Positions 25,743 to 33,073 of a stretch of DNA of 64,000 nucleotides are shown in pieces. This DNA comes from Paenibacillus mendelii (lineage in GTDB: Bacteria; Bacillota; Bacilli; Paenibacillales; Paenibacillaceae), in NCBI RefSeq assembly GCF_024498075.1, contig NZ_JANHOF010000002.1, forward strand, positions 757,183-821,182, given 5' to 3'. The stretch's first letter is position 1. Each line of letters starts with the position of its first letter. A program made the position numbers and the translations under genes. A model generated the notes under the pieces. That model was given only the letters and a program-made list of their open reading frames with translations. It did not search any database and was not told the origin of the DNA.

Positions 25743-27326
25743 TTATGGCGCCATCTCCAAAAACTTGGAGGTTGGATTCTTGTCCATTGCGGTACGCATT
25801 GCATACTCGTTCTCGAACAAGGCCACGTAGTTATCCTTCTTGTCTTTCACGAGCGTTGAGTTAATCCGATATTTGGTCGGATCGATCTTATCATCGATAA
25901 TCCAACGCGCGAATTGGAACGGCATCCGCTGCAATTGGATTTCGACGCCGTACTCGGCGCGCATCCGGTATTCGAAGACCTCAAACTGCAGCTGTCCGAC
26001 AACGCCGAGAATCGTATCGTCGAAGCTCGTCGTCCGGAACACTTGGATCGTGCCTTCCTCGGTCAGCTGGTCGATCCCTTTCTGATACTGCTTATGCTTC
26101 AGCGCGTTCTTCACCGTTACCTTCGCGAAGATTTCCGGCGAGAACGTCGGCAGCTCATCGAAGATGATCTCGCTGCCTTGTGCCAAGGAGTCACCGATCC
26201 GGAAGATTCCGGGATCGAATAAACCGACAATATCGCCCGGATACGCCGATTCAACGATATCGCGGTCCTGCGCCAGAAATTGCTGCGGCTGGGACAGCTT
26301 GATATCCTTGCCTGCCCTCACATGCTTCACGCTCATGCCACGGTCGAAACGGCCGGAGCAAATCCGCATGAAGGCGATCCGGTCGCGGTGTGCAGGATTC
26401 ATATTCGCTTGAATCTTGAAGATGTAGCCGGAGAATTTCTCATTCGTCGGTTCGATTGCCCCGTTAGTGGTCATGCGTGAAGTCGGTTGTGGCGCAAGCT
26501 TGAGAAAGTTCTCAAGGAACGTCTGCACACCGAAATTGTTCACCGCACTGCCGAAAAATACCGGACTCAATTCACCGGCCCGGACTTTATCGAAATCGAA
26601 CGGATCCCCGGCAACGTCCAGCAGCTCCAAATCCTGAATAAGCTGATCATGCAAATATTCGCCGGCCATCTCGCGAATGATCGGGTCCCTGTAATCGGCA
26701 ACCTTGCGCACTTCAATCTTGGAATGGTCGTTACCTTGGAACAGCTCCACCTGATTGTTCATCCGGTCGTATACGCCGCACAGCTCACGTCCCATGCCGA
26801 TCGGCCAGTTCATCGGAACCGAGCGGATCCCCAGCACCTGCTCGATTTCTTCCATCAAATCGAACGGGCTCTGCCCTTCGCGGTCGAGCTTATTAATGAA
26901 TGTAAAGATCGGGATGCCCCGCTTGCTGCATACTTGGAACAGCTTAATGGTCTGTGCCTCGACACCTTTGGCGACGTCGATCAGCATCACCGCGCTATCC
27001 GCAGCTGTCAGCGTCCGGTACGTATCTTCACTGAAGTCTTGGTGACCGGGCGTATCCAGGATATTGATGCGGTGTCCGCTGTAGTCGAACTGCATAACCG
27101 ATGAAGTAACGGAGATCCCCCGCTGCTTCTCAATTTCCATCCAGTCAGACGTTGCGTGCCGGCTTGCCTTCCGTGCCTTAACCGAACCTGCCTCGCGAAT
27201 AGCGCCGCCGAAGAGCAGCAGCTTCTCGGTCAGCGTCGTTTTCCCCGCATCCGGGTGGGAGATAATGGCGAATGTACGCCGTTTCTCCACTTCTCGTTTC
27301 AATTCATCAGTTAACGTTTTGCTCAT
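25743..27326 (-). CDS. prfC: Peptide chain release factor 3
   Basis: 527-residue translational GTPase RF3, which recycles RF1/RF2 from the ribosome after termination. G1 SHPDAGKTT, G2 region RGISVTSSVM, G3 DTPGHQDFSEDTYRTL, G4 NKLDREG; the elongation-factor domain II and the RF3-specific C-terminal domain (EYGVEIQLQRMPFQFARWI) follow. GAAGGGA precedes the ATG. Full length, with its own terminator. The N-terminal MSKTLTDELKREVEKRRTFAIISHPDAGKTT arrangement separates it from EF-G. Confidence 0.96.
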   Translation of the reverse strand: MSKTLTDELKREVEKRRTFAIISHPDAGKTTLTEKLLLFGGAIREAGSVKARKASRHATSDWMEIEKQRGISVTSSVMQFDYSGHRINILDTPGHQDFSEDTYRTLTAADSAVMLIDVAKGVEAQTIKLFQVCSKRGIPIFTFINKLDREGQSPFDLMEEIEQVLGIRSVPMNWPIGMGRELCGVYDRMNNQVELFQGNDHSKIEVRKVADYRDPIIREMAGEYLHDQLIQDLELLDVAGDPFDFDKVRAGELSPVFFGSAVNNFGVQTFLENFLKLAPQPTSRMTTNGAIEPTNEKFSGYIFKIQANMNPAHRDRIAFMRICSGRFDRGMSVKHVRAGKDIKLSQPQQFLAQDRDIVESAYPGDIVGLFDPGIFRIGDSLAQGSEIIFDELPTFSPEIFAKVTVKNALKHKQYQKGIDQLTEEGTIQVFRTTSFDDTILGVVGQLQFEVFEYRMRAEYGVEIQLQRMPFQFARWIIDDKIDPTKYRINSTLVKDKKDNYVALFENEYAMRTAMDKNPTSKFLEMAP

Positions 27327-27435
27327 CGTAATGTCCCTTCGTTAATTGCATGCCGCCGATTCAGGATTCAGATTTCATCCGAACCGCTGCGGCTCATTCA
27401 TTTCCTATTAGAATATGCAGAATGCGGGGACGTCT

Positions 27436-28983
27436 TTACTTCTCATTCCCCGAAATCCAGATCACGTTATCTTCGTCCTGTCCGTTCACCGGCCACCAAT
27501 GAAAGCCGTCTTCTGCAAGCAGCTCATCCGTTCTCGCCGGTCCCCATGAACCTGCGGCGTAATGATGCAGCTTGGAGCTGTCTTCTTTCCACGCCTCTGC
27601 AATCCGGTCAACGAATTGCCAAGCCTGCGCCACCTCATCCCAGCGGGTGAAGTAGGTCGATTCGCCACGGGCCGCATCATAGATCAGGCGCTCATACGCT
27701 TCCGGCGTATTCAAGCCGATTTGGCAGCTTTGGCAGAATTCCATCGATACCGGCTGAACCACATTGTCCGCGCCCGGTTTCTTGGCATTGATTTTGATAT
27801 AGATGCCTTCAATCGGATTAACCCGGATCACAAGCAGGTTCGGCGACAAATCATGGCGGCGCGCGAAGAGAACATTGTCCGGCACGTTCTTAAACTCGAT
27901 GACCACCTCAGTCGTCTTGACCGGCAGCCGCTTGCCCGTCCGGATATAGAACGGGACGCCCGCCCAACGGAAGTTATCGACAAATACACGCGCCGCAAAA
28001 TAAGTCTCGGTCGCCGACTCGGGCGAGACCGAGTCCTCTTGGCGATAACCGCGCAGCGGCTTGCCCTTCAAGGAGCCTTCCGCATACTGGCCACGCACGA
28101 CATGCTGTGCAACTTCATCGCTGTTCGAGAATGGCCGAAGTGAACGGAGCGCCTTCACCTTCTCATCGCGAATATCCTCCGGATGCAAACGGCTAGGCGG
28201 CTCCATCGCGATCATGGCCAGCATCTGAAGCATATGATTCTGAGCCATGTCGCGCAGAGCGCCGGATTTATCGTAATAACCGCCGCGTTCTTCGACACCG
28301 ACCGTCTCGGACAGTGTAATCTGGACATTGGCGATATGCTTGTTGTTCCACAATGGCTCGAAGAAGGCATTCGCAAACCGGATGACTTCAATATTCTGGA
28401 CCATTTCCTTACCGAGGTAATGATCGATACGGTAAATCTCTTCCTCCTTGAACACCTGGCTAAGCTGCTCGTTCAGCTTGCGCGCGGATTCAAGATTGTA
28501 GCCGAACGGCTTCTCGATCACCAGCCGGTTCCAGCCTGTGCTCTCCAATAGACCGCCGTCGCGGAGATTAAAGGACACCGGTCCGAACAGCTCCGGCGCC
28601 AGCGCCAAGTAAAACAAACGGTTACCCGGGATGTTGAATTTGGCATCGAGCTCTTCTGTCAACCGGTTCAGCTCACGGAAACCGTCTACATTATTAATAT
28701 CGAGCGACATATATACAAAGTGCTCGGCAAATTTGTCCCACTTCTCGGCGTCCTCGACCTTGTGACGGCTAAACTCGCCGATTGATTCGTACACGTCCGC
28801 ACGGAATTGTTCGTTCGTACGGGGCCTGCGGGCAAGTCCGACTACTGCGAAATCCTCCGCCAGTTTGCCTTCCTTGTATAAGTTAAACAGCGCGGGAAAC
28901 AGCTTCCGTCGCGCCAAATCACCTGTTGCTCCGAACAAGTAATACACCGCTCCCGCTGCGGCAATAGCATCTTGTTTGCTCAC
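27436..28983 (-). CDS. zwf: Glucose-6-phosphate 1-dehydrogenase
   Basis: 515 residues; first step of the oxidative pentose phosphate pathway, making NADPH. Coenzyme motif FGATGDLARRKLFPALF, active-site RIDHYLGKEMVQNI (catalytic His, substrate Lys), substrate-binding VIEKPFG and the C-terminal TYFTRWDEVAQAW. Start is GTG at 28983, with GAGGGA nine bases upstream. It stands alone between prfC and a YwmB-like gene; no 6-phosphogluconate dehydrogenase gene adjoins. Confidence 0.96.
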   Translation of the reverse strand: MSKQDAIAAAGAVYYLFGATGDLARRKLFPALFNLYKEGKLAEDFAVVGLARRPRTNEQFRADVYESIGEFSRHKVEDAEKWDKFAEHFVYMSLDINNVDGFRELNRLTEELDAKFNIPGNRLFYLALAPELFGPVSFNLRDGGLLESTGWNRLVIEKPFGYNLESARKLNEQLSQVFKEEEIYRIDHYLGKEMVQNIEVIRFANAFFEPLWNNKHIANVQITLSETVGVEERGGYYDKSGALRDMAQNHMLQMLAMIAMEPPSRLHPEDIRDEKVKALRSLRPFSNSDEVAQHVVRGQYAEGSLKGKPLRGYRQEDSVSPESATETYFAARVFVDNFRWAGVPFYIRTGKRLPVKTTEVVIEFKNVPDNVLFARRHDLSPNLLVIRVNPIEGIYIKINAKKPGADNVVQPVSMEFCQSCQIGLNTPEAYERLIYDAARGESTYFTRWDEVAQAWQFVDRIAEAWKEDSSKLHHYAAGSWGPARTDELLAEDGFHWWPVNGQDEDNVIWISGNEK

Positions 28984-29132
28984 GTGGGTTATTCCCTCAT
29001 TCTTTCATAATGGATTTGTATAGGTTCGGTATGCCCAAATTCTCAACAATCATGTTATGTAGTTTAGCATATTGACCGTTCAGATGCTATTCATAGAACC
29101 ATAAAAAAATCTAATCAAACCGTCAACGATTC

Positions 29133-30002
29133 CTAATTCTGTCCCCGATAATCACCGGTTATAAGCGGTACCCCGACGACGATTTGGGCTGCTATGCCGG
29201 CATCTCCGTCCACCTCGGCGATTTGCATGTTGATCCGTTTGGATCCGCTCATGATAGAGGTCCTCAGCTTGGAGCTTGCATAGGCAATACTCACCGTGTG
29301 GCCGTCGTCGTAGGCCTCCTGCCGGGTTGCCGCAGCCTTCTGTACGATACGCCGAGCGGCAGCTTGATCTTCCGGCTCGCCGCGGACAGCGAAGCTGCCT
29401 TCATAATGTCCTCCTGCTTGCTTGGCAGCCTGCTCGATCCTCGCCGCTGCTTCGATCAGCTGCGTTCGCAGAATTCCTGCCGGCGCTTGGAGCAAGAGTA
29501 CCGCATCCCCATAGGGAGCAGCCTTACCTGAGACTTGGGGTTTACCTTTGCCAGGCGGGTTATCCGCCTCATCCGCTTCTTCAGCGGATTCGTCATCCAA
29601 CTGCAGCCACATGCTTAGCTTATATGGCTGCTCATCCGAGCGGTCCAATTCACCGCGATAAGTAAGCCGCGGGGCAGCTGTTGCAGCATCTGGCGATAGC
29701 TCGAGCGTCAGCCCTAGTTCAGCAGCTGCTCGATTAGCCTGCTCCATCGTCCATTGTCCATTTAACCGTAAGGACCATTCCCCCCGCTTCGAACCACCCG
29801 CGAGCTCCGGCTCCATCCAATCCCATACCATGGAAACATCATGCCGGAGCTGCGAAACCTCATTCACGGGAACAATTGAATCCGGTTTGAATTTACTGTT
29901 CCACAGCACATAACCAGCAGAAGCAAGCAGTACGATAATGGCCATCACCGTACCTATTTGCTGCTGGGTGCGGGGTCTTTTGGTCACCGCTGTTCGAGGC
30001 AT
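29133..30002 (-). CDS. YwmB-like (TATA-box-binding-fold) membrane-anchored protein
   Basis: 289 residues. An N-terminal transmembrane anchor (IGTVMAIIVLLASAGYVLW) is followed by an extracellular part with WSLRLNGQWTMEQANRAA, alternating charged/beta segments, a Glu/Asp-rich insert around residue 140, and a C-terminal GVPLITGDY that recalls the end of Bacillus YwmB. The match is by pattern only. YwmB proteins have no settled function; several lie near cell-wall genes. If the assignment is wrong it is an uncharacterised anchored protein. Confidence 0.5.
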   Translation of the reverse strand: MPRTAVTKRPRTQQQIGTVMAIIVLLASAGYVLWNSKFKPDSIVPVNEVSQLRHDVSMVWDWMEPELAGGSKRGEWSLRLNGQWTMEQANRAAAELGLTLELSPDAATAAPRLTYRGELDRSDEQPYKLSMWLQLDDESAEEADEADNPPGKGKPQVSGKAAPYGDAVLLLQAPAGILRTQLIEAAARIEQAAKQAGGHYEGSFAVRGEPEDQAAARRIVQKAAATRQEAYDDGHTVSIAYASSKLRTSIMSGSKRINMQIAEVDGDAGIAAQIVVGVPLITGDYRGQN

Positions 30003-30130
30003 GCCGCTCTCTCCCTCTTATCCTTCGTCATTCTGCTTCAAAACAAACGTGAACTGGGTATATAACCATACACATCCGCCTCTGGGAGAATATACTGCTT
30101 ACTAGATCCTAGAGGAGGTGTCATCGACGA

Positions 30131-30502
30131 ATGCAACAAATATATCCGCTCCATGAGGAGCATATTAATAGGTTTTGCGGCATGCCGGTATGTATCGTCA
30201 CGAAAGAGGGAGAGCGGCATGTCGGCGTCATATCACGCAGCGTGGGAGGACGTCTTTATCTGAACGAAGGTCCCGAGGAGTCCGGAAACGCCCCCGCATC
30301 TCATGAAACCCATGGCGATACGCCTTATTTGCAGGGCAAGGAAAGCAAGAAGGGCCGTAAGTCCAAGAAGAACGAGCCCGTCAAAAAAGCCGAGAAGGCC
30401 GAAACGAAAGCATATCCATACGCGCCTTATCCCTATTATCCATTTGGCGGAGCATTCGCAATCGATCTCGCTCTAATCGCCTTCTTGTTCCTTCTGCTGT
30501 AG
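30131..30502 (+). CDS. Small hypothetical protein with C-terminal membrane segment
   Basis: 123 residues, function unknown. The N-terminal 45 residues (INRFCGMPVCIVTKEGERHVGVISRSVGGRLYLN) look like a small beta-barrel of the LSm/SH3 type; then a Lys-rich hydrophilic linker, a Tyr/Pro-rich run (AYPYAPYPYYPFGG), and a terminal helix ending FAIDLALIAFLFLLL. AGAGGAGG lies 12 bases before the ATG. The gene is real by its strong ribosome site and following terminator. No partner is evident. Confidence 0.7.
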   Translation: MQQIYPLHEEHINRFCGMPVCIVTKEGERHVGVISRSVGGRLYLNEGPEESGNAPASHETHGDTPYLQGKESKKGRKSKKNEPVKKAEKAETKAYPYAPYPYYPFGGAFAIDLALIAFLFLLL

Positions 30503-30510
30503 TAGCATAG

Positions 30511-30563
30511 AAGCCTGCACACCCAGGAAGCGTAATCCGGCATTCTGAGAGGTGCGGGCTTTT
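30511..30563 (+). terminator. Terminator-like hairpin after the small hypothetical gene
   Basis: AAGCCTGCACACC and GGTGCGGGCTT pair imperfectly across a 27-base loop, followed by a short T run. Confidence 0.55.
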
Positions 30564-30664
30564 GCCCGGCAGCAGCTTGTCTATAGGGCGCCCAGGTATC
30601 TATACATATTGGAAACTAATCTTTAAAATGGAAAATAAAGCTTCGAAATCGGAGGTAGATGGTG

Positions 30665-31384
30665 ATGATGAAGGTTCCCCCCTTGACCGGATTAGCCCGG
30701 AACAGCCGGATCGATCGGGTCTCCCGTGTGATGCCTTATGCCTATTATCCTTATTTAAACGACGATGCTGAATCGTACCGGGATGGCGGCTTTGACGGTA
30801 ACGGCTATGGCTGGCCCCAACATAGGGTCCAAACGCTGAAGTACGCCGTCCAGCTGGCCGCCGCATGGCTGGAGGAAAGCCGGCAGCTGAGCAAAGCCGC
30901 CTCCGCCATTAGGAATCAGAACAGCTTGGTGCCGGGCGCACCAGGAAGCGGAACCTTGTTCGACTCTGAAGCCGCGATCAAGACGTTGATTCTCCACATG
31001 AATCACTTGAATGCAGCTTTTGAAGCAGGGGCTGGCGTATTGGATCCTTCCTTGAAATTCGTCGTTAGTCATGCACTTCGCAGCACCCGCTATGAGCGAA
31101 TTGGCTTGTCCGAGTTGGCTGATGGTGCCTGGACGCTGCAGGAAAAAGCTTTTCAAGCCGCCTTGGAAGCCCGTCCGGATGATGTACGCAGCTTGATCGC
31201 CAGCCGGACGACCGGCATTGCGGCCTCCCTCGTTCACGCGCTGGATCAATATCTTGAATGGCCTGTAAGCCGCCTGCTCAATCTGATGGCCCCGGGCTTT
31301 GAAGCTTTAACGGCATACGGTTCCTCCATGGAACCCTATATGCAGCTTCAGCCTTCCGGGCTTGTCGTTAACCATCGGGGTTAA
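30665..31384 (+). CDS. Hypothetical protein
   Basis: About 239 residues, not recognised. After a Tyr-rich N-terminus (VMPYAYYPYLNDDAE) it is predicted mainly helical, with no signal peptide, membrane segment or catalytic motif: VQLAAAWLEESRQLSKAASAIRNQNSL, then FVVSHALRSTRYERIGL. The start is ATG 30665 (nine bases after GGAGG at 30651-30655) or the GTG at 30662. The gene ends at a clean terminator, so it is probably expressed alone. Confidence 0.65.
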   Translation: MMKVPPLTGLARNSRIDRVSRVMPYAYYPYLNDDAESYRDGGFDGNGYGWPQHRVQTLKYAVQLAAAWLEESRQLSKAASAIRNQNSLVPGAPGSGTLFDSEAAIKTLILHMNHLNAAFEAGAGVLDPSLKFVVSHALRSTRYERIGLSELADGAWTLQEKAFQAALEARPDDVRSLIASRTTGIAASLVHALDQYLEWPVSRLLNLMAPGFEALTAYGSSMEPYMQLQPSGLVVNHRG

Positions 31385-31394
31385 CCGGATCACC

Positions 31395-31436
31395 AAACCC
31401 GCACCAAGCTTGGGAGCATGGCGCGGGTTTTCTTGC
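31395..31436 (+). terminator. Terminator after the hypothetical gene
   Basis: AAACCCGC (31395-31402) pairs with GCGGGTTT (31423-31430), followed by TTCTT. Confidence 0.75.
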
Positions 31437-31454
31437 TGCGGCTGCAGACTCCTG

Positions 31455-32777
31455 TCAAAGAATCCGGTTGTTCAGCAGGACGACCTCGACCAGCGCGCCG
31501 CTCTCCGCGCCGCTCGAGCCTGCCGGAATACGGATGAGTCCATCCGCATCGGGGATGGAAGCCATCATGCTGGATTTGCCGAAAGCAAGCGGATCCGCGT
31601 GAATGATACCGCTATGTACATACAGGCGGGTGCGAACGAAACGTTCGTGAGGGCTGCCTTTGTCGAAGTCGGCAGCAAGCTTCGCGGTGACCTGCGCTGG
31701 CAGTGACGCCTCCGGTTCGCTGCCCTGCAAACGCTGCAGGGCAGGACGCACGAACAGCTCGAACCCGACGAAGCAAGCGCCCGGATTGCCAGATAAGGCA
31801 AACAACAGCTTGCCGTTCATCAGGGCCGCTGATGTCGGGCTCCCCGGCCGCATGGAAACTTTGTCGAAAAGCAGCTTATTCGCGGGCTCCTCATCAGCCT
31901 CCACGCCTGTTTCCGAACGGCCTTCGCGAATTCTGCGAATAATGGCCGCCATGACATCATAATCGCCGACGGAGACGCCTCCCGTCGTCACGACGACATC
32001 TGCCTGCAGCATCGCCTCCTCAAGCGCGGCCGCGACGGCTTCAGGCTCGTCAGCCAGGCGGCCGAGCTGGATCGGCACGCCGCCGCATTGCTCGATCAGC
32101 GCCGCGACCATGGCGCTGTTGCTGTCGCGGATGCAGCCCGGCGCGAGCGGCGCCTCGACGGGCTGCAGCTCTGCGCCCGTCGCGAGCACCGCGACGCGCG
32201 GGCGCGCGTACACCGGCACGTCGGCATAGCCGAACGTGCCGAGCAGCGCAGCGTGGCCCGGCCGGAGCAGCGTGCCGGGCGCCGCAATCACGCTGCCGCG
32301 GCGGAATTCCTCGCCAGGCTGCGCGATGTTCTGGCCGGGCAGGGCGGCGCGCTTCACCAGCACCGCCGGCAGCCCGGCCTCCAGGGCCTCTGCGGTCTGC
32401 TCCAGCATGACGACCGCATCGGCCCCTTCCGGCACTGCCCCGCCGGTCATGATGCGGACGGCAGTGCCCGGCTGGACGGTCGCCGAGGCAAGCTTGCCGG
32501 CGGCGACCGTGCCGACAACGCGCAGCCTCGCCGGTTCCTTCGGCGAGGCCTGCGCCGTATCCGCGCTTCGGACGGCATAGCCATCCAATCCGGAGCGCGC
32601 GAACGGCGGCCAGTCGCACGTCACCGTCAGCGGCTCCCCAAGCCGCCTGCCGCAAGCCTGTCCGAGCGGAACCATCTCCACACGTCCAGGCAACGCGGCC
32701 TCAAGCACGAGCCGCTGCGCCGCGTCCACTTTAATGGCCCGCCGATTGAAGCGTGAAGCCCCTTGCAAATCATCCAC
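31455..32777 (-). CDS. moeA: Molybdopterin molybdenumtransferase MoeA
   Basis: 440 residues; inserts molybdate into adenylylated molybdopterin. Domain order is as usual: N-terminal barrel with SGLDGYAVR, MoCF-binding domain with TTGGVSVGDYDVMAAI, GKLLFALSGNPGACFVGFELFVRP, and the C-terminal domain. Start is GTG at 32777, with AGGGAG upstream. The central part is much richer in GC than its surroundings, which creates long spurious frames on both strands. mobB lies 15 kb away on the other side of the mannose locus. Confidence 0.95.
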   Translation of the reverse strand: MDDLQGASRFNRRAIKVDAAQRLVLEAALPGRVEMVPLGQACGRRLGEPLTVTCDWPPFARSGLDGYAVRSADTAQASPKEPARLRVVGTVAAGKLASATVQPGTAVRIMTGGAVPEGADAVVMLEQTAEALEAGLPAVLVKRAALPGQNIAQPGEEFRRGSVIAAPGTLLRPGHAALLGTFGYADVPVYARPRVAVLATGAELQPVEAPLAPGCIRDSNSAMVAALIEQCGGVPIQLGRLADEPEAVAAALEEAMLQADVVVTTGGVSVGDYDVMAAIIRRIREGRSETGVEADEEPANKLLFDKVSMRPGSPTSAALMNGKLLFALSGNPGACFVGFELFVRPALQRLQGSEPEASLPAQVTAKLAADFDKGSPHERFVRTRLYVHSGIIHADPLAFGKSSMMASIPDADGLIRIPAGSSGAESGALVEVVLLNNRIL

Positions 32778-33073
32778 GATCTTTCGTCTCCCTTGCCGGC
32801 CTCCGCTAGCGAACCATTCGTCGCGTTCGGCTCCATCTCCGGCTTCTGTTACATATATTGTAACAGATCGCCATGAACCGCTCCACTACGAAAGGACAGC
32901 CTGCCAGGCAAGAATTGCGCCCTATTTCGCACTCATACCTTCACTTGAGAAGACAATCATCTACAAGCAGGGGTATTCATTACATGATTTCATCTCATGT
33001 CATACGGCTCACACCCACATACATAGTAAGGCGGCCTCCTCTGCAGGAGACCGCCTTAATTGGCTTTTGCAAT
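32778..33073. other. Intergenic region between moeA and the GH38 gene
   Basis: 296 bases without a gene. Apart from the hairpin at 33028-33057 that follows the GH38 gene, I see no conserved signal. moeA and the mannosidase point in the same direction, so the moeA promoter should lie here. Confidence 0.5.
33028..33057 (-). terminator. Hairpin at the end of the mannose operon
   Basis: AAGGCGG...CCTCCT pairs with AGGAG...CCGCCTT, giving a 13-base imperfect stem 16 bases beyond the GH38 stop codon. The T run on the minus strand is weak, so it may stabilise the mRNA rather than terminate efficiently. Confidence 0.6.

Noticed and set aside
32050..32756. Long open frames on both strands inside moeA
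   Set aside because: They arise from the very high GC content of this part of moeA; the translations are Arg/Ala-rich with no recognisable domain.
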